Origin: DAOTWA01 sp034435955
GTDB taxonomy: Bacteria > Chloroflexota > Anaerolineae > Anaerolineales > Anaerolineaceae
Assembly: GCA_034435955.1 (NCBI GenBank)
Contig: DAOTWA010000044.1
Span: forward strand, 1 to 64,000
Direction: 5' to 3'
Length of the DNA: 64,000 nucleotides
The translations under genes and the position numbers were made by a program. Positions 16,767 through 25,170 of the stretch are shown here, piece after piece (position 1 is the first letter of the stretch; every line of letters begins with the position of its first letter). The notes beneath the pieces were generated by a model, which saw nothing but the letters and a program-made list of their open reading frames with translations, made no database searches and had not been told where the DNA came from.

Positions 16767-17627
16767 ATGGGCACACTGTATCTGGTCGCGACGCCAATCG
16801 GCAACCTGGAGGACATCTCCGCGCGGGCGCTGAACGTGCTGCGCCAGGTAAATCTGATCGCCGCCGAGGACACGCGCCAGACGCGCAAACTGCTCGAGCA
16901 TTACGGCATCACCACCCCCTCCACCAGCTATTATGAGCATAACAAGCTGACCAAACTGGAAGTCGTGCTCGAAGCGCTGTCTCGCGGCTCGGTAGCCTTG
17001 GTCTCGGATGCAGGCACGCCCGGGCTGAACGACCCGGGCTACGAGCTGGTGAAGGCCGCTTTGGACGCGGGACACACCGTCAGCGCGATTCCCGGTCCAT
17101 CCGCGCCCATCGCCGCCCTGGTGGCCTCCGGCCTGCCCACCGACGCGTTCCTCTATCTTGGCTACCTTCCTCGCCGCGCGACTGCCCGCCGACGCCGGCT
17201 GGAAGAAGTCGCCGACCTCCCTTATACTTTGATCTTTTTGGAAGCGCCGCATCGCCTTTCTGACGCCCTGGCCGATCTCGAATCCATCCTTGGCGACCGG
17301 CCCATCGCTGTAGCCCGTGAGCTGACCAAGCTGCACGAGGAGATATTTCGCGGCACGATCGGCTCTGCGCGCGCGCATTTCGCCCAGACGCCCCCACGCG
17401 GGGAGTTCACCCTGGTAGTAGCCGGACGCCCTTCCCAGGCTGAACGTTGGAGCGCGGAGCGCGTGCACGCCGCCATCGAGCGCGAACTGGCCGAAGGCGC
17501 TTCGCCGGCCGCGCTGGCCGGCCGCCTGGCGGAGGCCAGCGGCTGGTCGCGTCGCGAGCTGTACCGCCTGATCCTGGAACACCGGCGCACAAACCGAGAA
17601 ATAGAACAGCATTCGCGCACATTCTAA
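16767..17627 (+). CDS. rsmI: 16S rRNA (cytidine-1402-2'-O)-methyltransferase
   Basis: A tetrapyrrole-methylase-fold enzyme that methylates the ribose of C1402 in the ribosomal decoding centre, using SAM. The protein is about 286 residues, normal for RsmI. Diagnostic motifs are GTLYLVATPIGNLEDIS at the start, IAAEDTRQTRKLL, SDAGTPGLNDPGYELV and the PGPSAPIAALVASGLP loop. The C-terminal helical part has a short HTH-like tail. The ATG at 16767 gives the usual MGTLYLVATP start; a TTG at 16755 overlaps the previous stop and is possible. It is probably co-transcribed with the lipoprotein before it and with the isomerase 28 bases after it. Confidence 0.96.
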   Translation: MGTLYLVATPIGNLEDISARALNVLRQVNLIAAEDTRQTRKLLEHYGITTPSTSYYEHNKLTKLEVVLEALSRGSVALVSDAGTPGLNDPGYELVKAALDAGHTVSAIPGPSAPIAALVASGLPTDAFLYLGYLPRRATARRRRLEEVADLPYTLIFLEAPHRLSDALADLESILGDRPIAVARELTKLHEEIFRGTIGSARAHFAQTPPRGEFTLVVAGRPSQAERWSAERVHAAIERELAEGASPAALAGRLAEASGWSRRELYRLILEHRRTNREIEQHSRTF

Positions 17628-17655
17628 GCGCATACTACTTTCCACGGAGTTTGCA

Positions 17656-18711
17656 ATGAACCTCGATGATTTAGACGCATTTCGCAATACAGATCCCAGC
17701 AATATGCTCGATCACATCGATCGCCTTCCCGATCAGCTCCAGGCCGCCTGGGAGCTTGGCCAGCGTCTGCCGCTGCCGAAGCAGGAGCGCATCGAGCGCG
17801 TGCTTGTAGCTGGCATGGGCGGCTCAGCCATCGGCGCCGATCTGGTGGCCGCCTACGCCGCACCGCTTTGCCCGGTGCCCATCGCTGTCCATCGCGACTA
17901 CGATTTGCCTGCCTGGGCGAAGGGGCCGCAAACCCTGGTGGTTGCTTCTTCGCACTCCGGCAACACCGAGGAAACCTTGTCCAGTTTTGAGCGCGCCCGC
18001 CAGAGCGGATGCAGTGTGGTGGCGGTGTGCACCGGCGGCCGATTGAAAGAGCTGGCCGATCAGGCGCGCATCCCGGCGTGGGTCTTCGAGCACCCAGGGC
18101 AGCCGCGCGCAGCGGTCGGCTTTTCGTTCGGCTTGCTCCTGGCGCTGCTCGCCCGGCTGAACCTCATCCCCGACCAAGGGCGCGGGGTTGACGCGGCTGT
18201 GGCGGCCATGCGGCGTCAGCAGGAAAACCTGCGCGCGGAAGTGCCGGTGGTCCGCAACCCTGCCAAACGCATGGCCGGACAGCTCTATGGACGCTGGGTG
18301 GCCGTATTGGGCTCCGATTATCTGGCGCCAGTAGCCCGGCGCTGGAAGGGGCAGATCAACGAGCTGGCAAAAGCCTGGGCCCAATTCGAATTCTTACCCG
18401 AGGCCGACCATAACACCCTGGCCGGCGTCATCAACCCCGAGGAAGCACTCAGCCGCATCATGGCCCTCTTCCTCCGCGCGCCTTCCGACCACCCGCGCAA
18501 CCATCTGCGCTCAGACCTTACGCGCAAGGGCTTCATGCTGCAGGGCATCAATACCGATTTCTACGACGCAAGCGGCGACTCGCCGCTGGAGCACATCTGG
18601 ACTGCTTTGCACTTCGGCGACTATGTCGCCTATTACCTGGCAATGGCTTACGGAGTCGATCCGACCCCGGTGGCCGCCATCGAGGGTCTGAAAGCGGAAA
18701 TGAAGTCCTGA
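17656..18711 (+). CDS. Bifunctional phosphoglucose/phosphomannose isomerase
   Basis: A 351-residue cytosolic enzyme with two SIS domains. It interconverts fructose-6-phosphate with glucose-6-phosphate and mannose-6-phosphate. The SIS phosphate-binding motifs are clear: AGMGGSAIGADLV (about residues 52-64) and ASSHSGNTEETLS (about 96-108). In the second half the usual HNE motif appears as EADHNTLAGVINPEE, so the family's glutamate position is Thr here. The length and the family (TIGR02128) fit. The ATG follows GGAG at 17645. A long terminator hairpin follows. Confidence 0.9.
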   Translation: MNLDDLDAFRNTDPSNMLDHIDRLPDQLQAAWELGQRLPLPKQERIERVLVAGMGGSAIGADLVAAYAAPLCPVPIAVHRDYDLPAWAKGPQTLVVASSHSGNTEETLSSFERARQSGCSVVAVCTGGRLKELADQARIPAWVFEHPGQPRAAVGFSFGLLLALLARLNLIPDQGRGVDAAVAAMRRQQENLRAEVPVVRNPAKRMAGQLYGRWVAVLGSDYLAPVARRWKGQINELAKAWAQFEFLPEADHNTLAGVINPEEALSRIMALFLRAPSDHPRNHLRSDLTRKGFMLQGINTDFYDASGDSPLEHIWTALHFGDYVAYYLAMAYGVDPTPVAAIEGLKAEMKS

Positions 18712-18725
18712 GGGGGCAGATCGAA

Positions 18726-18766
18726 GCATCGGCGGTTTCGTGTCAATACTCCGAAACCGCCGATGC
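18726..18766 (+). terminator. Intrinsic terminator
   Basis: A perfect 15-bp stem: GCATCGGCGGTTTCG (18726-18740) with its complement at 18752-18766, followed by TACCGTTTTCTT. It separates the isomerase gene from the convergent MFS gene. Confidence 0.85.
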
Positions 18767-18799
18767 TACCGTTTTCTTCGGATCAATCTGGGGATATTT

Positions 18800-20302
18800 C
18801 TAATCCATTGGCGCGCTGGCATGGAACGCAGCCGCCTGGCGCCGGCGATCTTCCTTGCCGCGAACGAATGAGATGGCCGCCGCGATCAGGCACAGCGTGA
18901 ACGAAAGCACGAAAGCGCTGTGCATTCCCACGATGAAAGACTGCATGATCTGCGAACCGAGGGTAACGTTCGTGCCGACAAACAATTGGAACATGACTTG
19001 CTTCGGCAGGCTGGCGGCTGCTACGGCCAGCGATAGGGCGAAACTGGTCACCATGCCCGTCTGGCGCATGGTGGCGAGGGCAGCCGAGGCCACACCCAAC
19101 CGGTTGATCGGTGCAGCGTTCATCGCCGCCGACGTGTTCGGCGAATAGAACAGGCCGCCGCCCAACCCCATTAAAGCCAGCTCTGCCGCCATGATCGGAT
19201 AAGGCGTGGTGGCTGAGATGCGGGTAAAAAGGATCAGCGCCACAGCCTGGATCAGCAGACCTACCGTGGCCGGAATGCGTGCACCGATCCGGTCCGCCAG
19301 GATGCCGCTGAGCGGCGCTATCACCGAGCTGACGATCGGCAGGGGGATCAACAGCAGCGCAGCGGTGAGCGGGTCGTATCCGCGCACTCCCTGTAGATAG
19401 AACACGATCAAAAAGTTGACCGAGAAGAGCGCCAGACCCTGCATCATGGCTGCCAGCGCAGAGAAAGTGTATACCCGTTCTTTAAACAGTGAGAAATCGA
19501 GCACCGGACTGGGGGCGCGTTGTTCCCATATGACAAAGACTACCAGCATCATCAGGAACAGGCCAAACAGGCTTAGAATGGGCCATGATGTCCAGCTATA
19601 TTGAATGCCGGCCGTCAAAGCGAGCAATAGGGCGGTTAGACCGACACTGAAGCTCAAGGCGCCGATCGGGTCGAAATTCTCCCCTTTGCCTCGTACAGAT
19701 ACCTCTTTCAAGGACAAATAACCCCACAGTGCGCCGGCTAGACCGATGGGCACATTGATGAAGAAAATCCATCGCCAGTTGCCGGCGGTGAGAATCAATC
19801 CACCCAGCACCGGCCCGATGACGCCTCCCACTGCCCAGGTGATGGCGTTAATGCCCAGCGCACGTCCGCGCTCATCCGCCGGGAATACTTCGGTGATCAG
19901 CGCCACACTGTTCACCACCATCATCGCCGCGCCTGCTCCCTGCACCAGGCGGAATAGTATCAACTGGTTGGCGTTGACTGAAAAGCCGCACAGGGCCGAA
20001 CCAATGGTGAAGATCAAGAAACCAAGGTTGTACATGCGCACCCGGCCGAGAAGATCGGCCGCCCGCCCGAAAGTCAGCAGAAAGATGCTGCTCATCAGAA
20101 TGTAGGCCATGATCACCCAGATCATTGAGACCAGGTCGGCGTGCAGAGAAACCATCATATCCGGCAGGCCCAGGATAACGATGGTGCTGTCGATGGCGGC
20201 CATCAGCGCGCCGATGGTCGTCACGCTCAGGACGATCCATTTGTATTCGATGTGACGCTTGACGAGCACATGCGCCTTTGTTTCGATTTCTTCACGTTCC
20301 AT
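18800..20302 (-). CDS. MFS drug-efflux pump, DHA2 family (EmrB/QacA type)
   Basis: A 500-residue proton-driven exporter with about 14 transmembrane segments. N-terminal DHA2 patterns are present: LMAAIDSTIVILGLPDM (motif D1), LTFGRAADLLGRVRMYNLGF (motif A) and AGNWRWIFFINVPIGL. The loop with LADRIGARIPATVG is the repeated motif A of the second half. The charged N-terminus and C-terminus should be cytoplasmic. The start at 20302 has GAGGTG upstream. It is transcribed alone; no TetR/MarR gene is adjacent, so control is not evident. The substrate is unknown. Confidence 0.93.
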   Translation of the reverse strand: MEREEIETKAHVLVKRHIEYKWIVLSVTTIGALMAAIDSTIVILGLPDMMVSLHADLVSMIWVIMAYILMSSIFLLTFGRAADLLGRVRMYNLGFLIFTIGSALCGFSVNANQLILFRLVQGAGAAMMVVNSVALITEVFPADERGRALGINAITWAVGGVIGPVLGGLILTAGNWRWIFFINVPIGLAGALWGYLSLKEVSVRGKGENFDPIGALSFSVGLTALLLALTAGIQYSWTSWPILSLFGLFLMMLVVFVIWEQRAPSPVLDFSLFKERVYTFSALAAMMQGLALFSVNFLIVFYLQGVRGYDPLTAALLLIPLPIVSSVIAPLSGILADRIGARIPATVGLLIQAVALILFTRISATTPYPIMAAELALMGLGGGLFYSPNTSAAMNAAPINRLGVASAALATMRQTGMVTSFALSLAVAAASLPKQVMFQLFVGTNVTLGSQIMQSFIVGMHSAFVLSFTLCLIAAAISFVRGKEDRRRQAAAFHASAPMD

Positions 20303-20766
20303 AAAAATTCACCTCGATTACGATTTGGACGTACTCCTTAATTTACTCGGTTTTTTTGAATGATGAATGACCTCAGGCGGTCATCCACGATTATCCGGTT
20401 GCACCGACCGGCATCTTTAAACCCGGATGGAACCACCCGGGGTTTCCAAATCCGGTATTCTATCAAATGCTCAGGGTTACATTGCACCGAAACCATTCCG
20501 CCAGAATGTAACCCCTCCATCCCTGTCATCCACCGTGTCGATCGTATCGCATGCCCCCCGAATCGTAAATCGTTGGATGGAGCTCCACCAATCAGAAGCT
20601 ATCTTACCACTATTGTCTGAAAATATCTTTATCTTTATATTTTCTTTACCTTAAAATAACCTTATAAAATATTAAACTGGTTGCCCATTGGGGTGTTGAT
20701 GGATTTCCCGCAACGTGAGGCGGTACGCTTTGGCAGGATCGACCAAGAATCCTCCCACGAAACTGG
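20303..20766. other. Gene-free region between MFS pump and tRNA-Ser, with a 10-bp inverted repeat
   Basis: No coding frame here is convincing. GGGTTACATT (20474-20483) and its exact complement AATGTAACCC (20505-20514) enclose a 21-base loop. The stretch from about 20600 to 20690 is AT-rich. The repeat may be an RNA stem or a binding site; nothing else was recognised. Confidence 0.4.
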
Positions 20767-20772
20767 TATAAT
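20767..20772 (+). promoter_or_regulatory. Extended -10 promoter element of tRNA-Ser
   Basis: TGGTATAAT, a consensus -10 with the TG extension, lies about 40 bases before the mature tRNA. No good -35 was seen at the right distance. Confidence 0.55.
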
Positions 20773-20811
20773 TTACCCGCCGCAGGATGATGTCTTGGTC
20801 CGGCGGCCAGT

Positions 20812-20901
20812 GGAGAGGTAGCGTAGTCTGGCCTAACGCGCACGCCTGGAGAGCGTGTTTACCGCAAGGTAACGCGGGTTCGAATCCCGCCCTCTCCGCC
20901 A
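20812..20901 (+). tRNA. tRNA-Ser (anticodon GGA)
   Basis: The acceptor stem GGAGAGG (20812-20818) pairs with CCTCTCC (20891-20897), followed by discriminator G and encoded CCA. The anticodon stem CACGC/GCGTG holds the loop CTGGAGA, so the anticodon is GGA, reading UCC and UCU. The long variable arm (ACC..GGT) typical of tRNA-Ser is present, and the T arm is GCGGG-TTCGAAT-CCCGC. The G discriminator and GGA anticodon fit the specifier and UGGC of the serS T-box. Confidence 0.97.
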
Positions 20902-20906
20902 GATGG

Positions 20907-20949
20907 AAAAAACGGGGAAGGATCATTTTCCATGCAATCCCCGTTTTTT
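20907..20949 (+). terminator. Terminator of tRNA-Ser
   Basis: AAAAAACGGGGA (20907-20918) pairs with TCCCCGTTTTTT (20938-20949), giving a 12-bp stem ending in six T directly after the tRNA. Confidence 0.92.
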
Positions 20950-20993
20950 CGTGAATAAAGGTGACGTGAAAACCGATTTTTATCAAAACAGGA

Positions 20994-21022
20994 TTGATAA
21001 CTTCTCACTTTTATGGTATTCT
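20994..21022 (+). promoter_or_regulatory. Candidate promoter of the CDF transporter gene
   Basis: TTGATA (20994-20999), a 17-base spacer and TATTCT (21017-21022). The resulting leader is about 240 bases long. No known metal riboswitch motif was recognised in it. Confidence 0.5.
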
Positions 21023-21272
21023 GTGCAAACTTGAATTACAACGATCGTGTTTAAAGCCCTGCTTTCCTGAACCCGGACAGGCGGAGCACTCAGTCTGTCT
21101 AATGAATAATCTTCTGGGGTCTCAAAGGTGCGCCTCGCAAATTGACCCGGCGGCCAGGGACCCATTTTTGTTATGTCTGCGCAAATCGATGCGATGACCA
21201 AATCCGGTAATACGCACTGCCTGCAGAGAATCCGCCTTCAGCCCGCCCTGCAGCAAGGAGAACAGACGCCGT

Positions 21273-22169
21273 ATGCAATGGGTGCGTGACTACAAGCCGG
21301 ATCCGCTGCGCAATGGTCGCTACCGCCTGGCGCTGGCGATTACCCTGGGAGGGAACCTCCTCCTGGCCGCCGGCAAGGCCGCCGCGGCTTACTTTTCCGG
21401 CAGTGTGGCGGTCTTCGCCGATGCGGCCAATTCGGCTTCCGATGTGCTCTATTCACTGCTCATGGTGCTGGGTCTATGGATGGCTCAGCGCCCGCCCGAT
21501 CTCAGCCACCCGCAGGGCCACGCCCGTTTCGAGCCGCTGGTGGGCCTGGTCGTGGCTGCCTCCATGGCCTACGCCGGCTTCGAGGCTGCGCGACAGTCCA
21601 TCCTGCGTTTGATAAGCGGCGGCGTAGCTATCCCCATCGGCCTCCCCCTGATCGTGCTGCTGTCCAGCGCTGGGATCAAATTCGGTATGTTCCTGGCGAT
21701 CCGCAGCCTGGCAGAGCAGGTTGGCAGCCCCGCCCTGCGCATCACGGCGCGCGACAACCTGTCCGATGTGCTCACCTCCACTGCGGCCCTGGTCGGTGTG
21801 GTGGGATCCAACTACCTCTCCCCCTTGCTCGACCCTGCAGCAGGCATCCTTGTGGCCTTGTGGATCTTCCGCCTGGTGTTCAGCGCCGGCCGCGAGAACC
21901 TGGGCTACCTGACGGGAGCCGGCGCATCGGCAGAGCTGCGTGAGCGCATTGCCGCGCTGGCCGCCTCTGTGCCGGGCGTATCCGAGGTGCACCATACCAT
22001 GGCCGAATACGTCGGCCCCAAGCTGGTAATCGATATGCACATCAATGTGGACGGCAGCCTGCCCCTCGAGCGGGCTCACGAAATTGCCGAGCAGGTCGCC
22101 GCCCGGGTGGGCGAGCTTCCCGATGTCGATCGGGTGTACGTGCATGTCGAACCCAATGGGGTCTATTAG
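21273..22169 (+). CDS. Cation diffusion facilitator with Mn-type metal site
   Basis: A 298-residue CDF antiporter that exports divalent metal against protons. It has six membrane segments followed by a cytoplasmic domain of about 85 residues (VSEVHHTMAEYVGPKLVIDM). The TM2 site reads DAANSASD, giving NxxxD where zinc CDFs have H/D. The TM5 site reads ARDNLSDVLTS, giving DxxxD where zinc CDFs have HxxxD. This N-D/D-D signature is that of manganese CDFs such as MntE, so Mn2+ is the likeliest substrate (inference). AAGGAG lies 12 bases before the ATG. A decayed hydrolase gene follows. Confidence 0.9.
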   Translation: MQWVRDYKPDPLRNGRYRLALAITLGGNLLLAAGKAAAAYFSGSVAVFADAANSASDVLYSLLMVLGLWMAQRPPDLSHPQGHARFEPLVGLVVAASMAYAGFEAARQSILRLISGGVAIPIGLPLIVLLSSAGIKFGMFLAIRSLAEQVGSPALRITARDNLSDVLTSTAALVGVVGSNYLSPLLDPAAGILVALWIFRLVFSAGRENLGYLTGAGASAELRERIAALAASVPGVSEVHHTMAEYVGPKLVIDMHINVDGSLPLERAHEIAEQVAARVGELPDVDRVYVHVEPNGVY

Positions 22170-22177
22170 ACCCGCCA

Positions 22178-22385
22178 TTAACCCCATTCACCAACGATCT
22201 GGGAAACTAATCTTCGGCGAGAAGGAAACCGCCCGCGCGCCTGGGCGCAGTTTAATGCCGCCCGGCCGCCCAAACCAATGTGGCTTGTACCCAACGCCGC
22301 CCACGGCGGTTACACCCAGGCAGATGCCCGGGAGCACCCCTCGCGCGTAGTTGAATTTTTCCAGTCCATGCTGATACAGCCGTGA
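22178..22385 (+). pseudogene. Remnant of an alpha/beta hydrolase C-terminus
   Basis: Two frames together spell the end of an alpha/beta hydrolase. Frame 1 gives PIHQRSGKLIFGEKETARAP (to about 22242). The next frame gives AQFNAARPPKPMWLVPNAAH and GGYTQADAREHPSR, then RVVEFFQSML, and stops with TGA at 22383-22385. This is the LIFGE...PK.LWLVP..GHGGY...RVVEFF pattern around the catalytic His. The join needs an indel near 22240 and the nucleophile domain is missing, so the gene is broken. No start or promoter is left. Confidence 0.65.
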
Positions 22386-22404
22386 GGCACGGCAGCGTGC
22401 ACTT

Positions 22405-24282
22405 TCAGGCTGAGTAGATCACCCGCTCGAGCAGGAAGCGCTCAATCTGCCGGTAGAAGTCGGCGATGGTTTCCGGCTTGCGCCAGCCGTGCCCCTCGCC
22501 GGTATAAACCTTGTACAAATGCGGTACTCCGCGCTCGCGCAAATTGCGCGCAATGGCTTCCGATTGCTCGGGCGGCACCACTCTGTCCTCGCTGCCCTGA
22601 AAGATTGCCAAAGCGTCCTGAATGCGGTCGGCGAAGTAGACTGGCGACCAATCGTGGTAACGTTGAGCCGCTCCCGGCAGCACCCCTACCAGCCGGTCAT
22701 TGATGTGCTCTTCGAATTTGTGCGTATCCAGGCTCAAGCCCATCAGACTGCTGACGCCGTAGTATTCCACGCCCGCTTTGAACAAGCCGGGATGACGGAT
22801 CAGGCAGTTCAGCGCGGTGAAACCGCCCGCACTGCCGCCCATGACCACCAGCCGCTTGGGATCAGCCAGTCCGCGCTCCACCAGAGCGCCTGCGCCTGCA
22901 ACCGTATCCATCACATCCAGATTGCCCCACTGCTCGCGCAAAGCCAGTCGGTAAGAGCGCCCGTAACCGGTGCTGCCGCGGTAGTTGACCGCCAGAAAAG
23001 CGTATCCGCGCGTGGTGAAAAAGACAGCCTCGGGTGAATAACGGCTGGTAAACTGACTGGTCGGGCCGCCGTGGACGTACACCACGGCTGGCGGCAGACC
23101 TTCGGAATAGAACCGCGCGCTGGCCGGGGGGTAGTACAGCCCGTGCACCATTGCGCCATCCGGCGCCTGCCAGTCGATCGCCTGGGGGGTCGACAGCTCC
23201 AGCGGGTCGACCGTCTCAGGGTCGCTGTAACGCTCGGTGTGCAGTTGCCCGCCTTCCCACACCGCGATCCGGGTGGGGATGCCCGGGGCGGAAGCCAGGA
23301 AGGCCAGCCGCTCACCCCCTGTTGACACACTGAGCTGGTCTAGCCAGGTGTACGGAGCGGTGGCAAGCTGTTGGATCTTGCCATTGCTGACCTCGGCGCC
23401 CCACAGGGTGAAAAATCCAGCGTCGTTGCGGATAAAGTAGATGCGCTTCCCGTCGCGGCTCCAACCATAGACGCGCTTGCCCTGCACCCAGGCGGGCGGC
23501 AGCAGCACAGCCCCAGCCAGGGTGTGGGTGGCGCCGTCCACGAGATGATACAACGCCAGGCGGTCGAGCTCCCCGTCGCCGATGATATAGCTCAGCCAGC
23601 GACCGTCCGGCGAGAAAGCTGGCTGGAAAACGGGTGTGTCTTCGCCGCCGTCCACGTGGATCACGCGCTCGGCGCGCGGCGGATCGCCGTCCAGGCCGGC
23701 CAGCATTAAACGCCCGCCGTCCCACGGCATGTTGGGGTGATCGTACTCCACCCAGGCGACCATGCTGCCATTCGGACTCCAGCACGGCTGCATGTAGAAA
23801 TCGGCGCCGCGCGCCACCTGCGCCGGCCACGCCCCTCCGTCCGTGGGTGCAATCGCCAGCGAATCCTGCCCATCCACGCTGTGCACGTAGAGCACCCAAC
23901 GCCCATCGGGCGAGATCGCTGGAGAGGCCGATTTGCCAAAGCCAGGGGTGATCGGCTGCGGCTGGCCATAATCGAGCGGCCGCCGGTACAGGCGGCCATC
24001 ACCGGCCGCGAAGACGGCCAGGCCATCGTGCACGGTGAATTCGCCCCCGCCGTAAAAGAGGCCGCCGTGGACGGAGATGTCGCCGCTTAGATCGCGCGGC
24101 GCTCCCCCCTCCGCCTTGCCTACCAGCACACCTTTCTCGCCACGTTCCTCGGCCCACACCAGGTTCCTCCCGCCGCTGTCCCATTGCACGTCATTCAGGC
24201 GGAGCTGGAGCGCCAGACTCTCGGGACGGATCGGGCTGGACCACAGACCGAAAGGCTTCGGGGTTTTTGCTGCAGTGGACAT
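22405..24282 (-). CDS. S9 family peptidase (prolyl oligopeptidase/acylaminoacyl-peptidase type)
   Basis: About 625 residues. The first 370 form a WD40-like/TolB-like beta-propeller with repeated SPDGRW blades. The last 250 are the alpha/beta-hydrolase peptidase domain. The nucleophile motif is MGGSAGGFTALN, the aspartate is in GSEDRVVPPEQS and the histidine in YTGEGHGWRKPE. The oxyanion region is VVYVHGGPTSQFTSRYS. No signal peptide is seen, so it probably degrades short peptides in the cytoplasm. The ATG at 24282 is chosen because it starts the conserved region and lies 13 bases after the stop of the thioredoxin gene. The two genes probably form an operon. Confidence 0.93.
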   Translation of the reverse strand: MSTAAKTPKPFGLWSSPIRPESLALQLRLNDVQWDSGGRNLVWAEERGEKGVLVGKAEGGAPRDLSGDISVHGGLFYGGGEFTVHDGLAVFAAGDGRLYRRPLDYGQPQPITPGFGKSASPAISPDGRWVLYVHSVDGQDSLAIAPTDGGAWPAQVARGADFYMQPCWSPNGSMVAWVEYDHPNMPWDGGRLMLAGLDGDPPRAERVIHVDGGEDTPVFQPAFSPDGRWLSYIIGDGELDRLALYHLVDGATHTLAGAVLLPPAWVQGKRVYGWSRDGKRIYFIRNDAGFFTLWGAEVSNGKIQQLATAPYTWLDQLSVSTGGERLAFLASAPGIPTRIAVWEGGQLHTERYSDPETVDPLELSTPQAIDWQAPDGAMVHGLYYPPASARFYSEGLPPAVVYVHGGPTSQFTSRYSPEAVFFTTRGYAFLAVNYRGSTGYGRSYRLALREQWGNLDVMDTVAGAGALVERGLADPKRLVVMGGSAGGFTALNCLIRHPGLFKAGVEYYGVSSLMGLSLDTHKFEEHINDRLVGVLPGAAQRYHDWSPVYFADRIQDALAIFQGSEDRVVPPEQSEAIARNLRERGVPHLYKVYTGEGHGWRKPETIADFYRQIERFLLERVIYSA

Positions 24283-24295
24283 GCTGCACCTGGCC

Positions 24296-24628
24296 TTACC
24301 CAAGCTGGAGATGAGGGGCAAAGCGTGCGACAATGCGCTCTTTTGGTTGGTAGCCCGTAAAGCGGTCGACCTCGCGCCCGTCGATGAATAGGATCACTGT
24401 GGGCACCCCAAAGATGTTGAACTTCGTCGCCAGGTCGGGGTCATTGTCCACGTCCACATGAGCCATTGTGACCTTGCCGGACCACTCCTCGCCGAGCTGC
24501 TTGAGCACTGGCTCGAGGGTCTTGCACGGACGGCACCAGTCCGCTCCAAACTCGGCTATCACCGGTTGAGGGGATTCCAGAACGCTGCTTTGGAAATTCG
24601 CCTGGTTCACTTCAAGGAAATCGGACAA
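24296..24628 (-). CDS. Thioredoxin with CRPC active site
   Basis: A protein of about 110 residues with one thioredoxin fold. The active site is FGADWCRPCKTLEPVL, that is WCRPC instead of the usual WCGPC, which may alter the redox potential. The cis-proline loop is IFGVPTVILFIDG. The TTG at 24628-24626 is preferred as start: it gives the typical MSDFLEVNQANFQ beginning and has CGGAGG 6 bases upstream. An ATG further upstream would place the ribosome site inside the gene. It acts in the cytoplasm as a disulfide reductase or electron donor and is followed by the S9 peptidase gene. Confidence 0.92.
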   Translation of the reverse strand: MSDFLEVNQANFQSSVLESPQPVIAEFGADWCRPCKTLEPVLKQLGEEWSGKVTMAHVDVDNDPDLATKFNIFGVPTVILFIDGREVDRFTGYQPKERIVARFAPHLQLG

Positions 24629-25023
24629 GAGAGGCCTCCGGTGCAATCATTGTGATGGGTTACTGGATCGCAAACTCGCTGGAGCGATCGGCCGTTGGGC
24701 AGCCTGCCTGGCAAACGGCTGATCGTTTGTTGAGATTTTATCAATAAATCCTTCGCATTGTCGATGCCGAAAGGGCCCGTCCTCGATGATCCCTCCCATT
24801 ACGTTCATCCCGCGTCCAATACAGCCCAAAGATGGCTGACAGCCGTTACCCGAGGTTTTTAGTCAAGCATCTCATTTCTTCGTGTATTCGAGGATAGTTC
24901 TCTGATCAATCCGGTTAAGGAACATTCCGCAGGAAAGTATACTCGATTTGGAAGTGGAATTGCATCGCCCTGCCCGCGATAAGCCTTAACATAAGAATGT
25001 TTCATCGGGAAAGTAAGGTTCAA
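24629..25023. other. Gene-free region upstream of tRNA-Lys
   Basis: About 395 bases without a convincing gene, promoter of the thioredoxin operon or repeat. A frame antisense to the tRNA is spurious. Confidence 0.4.
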
Positions 25024-25052
25024 TTGACGCCGGCTGTTGGCCGTGATAAAAT
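25024..25052 (+). promoter_or_regulatory. Promoter of tRNA-Lys
   Basis: TTGACG (25024-25029), a 17-base spacer and TAAAAT (25047-25052), 10 bases before the mature tRNA. Confidence 0.65.
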
Positions 25053-25061
25053 TTCGCCGCC

Positions 25062-25133
25062 GGGCGCGTAGCTCAATGGTAGAGCAGTGGCCTTTTAAGC
25101 CATTGGTTGAGGGTTCGATCCCCTCCGCGCTCA
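25062..25133 (+). tRNA. tRNA-Lys (anticodon TTT)
   Basis: GGGCGCG (25062-25068) pairs with CGCGCTC (25126-25132), followed by discriminator A. The anticodon stem GTGGC/GCCAT holds CTTTTAA, so the anticodon is TTT. The T arm is GAGGG-TTCGATC-CCCTC. CCA is not encoded, unlike tRNA-Ser in this window. Confidence 0.96.
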
Positions 25134-25170
25134 CTTCGAAGCAAGGTGCGACGTTGACGCGCCCATCTAT

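Noticed and set aside
20672..20986. Minus-strand open frame of 104 codons containing AERAGFEPALPCGKHA
   Set aside because: It is the antisense of tRNA-Ser; this peptide is a well-known artefact of tRNA-Ser complements.
21030..21272. Possible metal riboswitch in the leader of the CDF gene
   Set aside because: Neither the GGGGAGUAG motif of yybP-ykoY nor an NiCo motif is present; only a long leader is seen.
24859..25134. Minus-strand open frame of 91 codons containing GIEPSTNGLKGHCSTIELRA
   Set aside because: It is the antisense of tRNA-Lys and not a gene.
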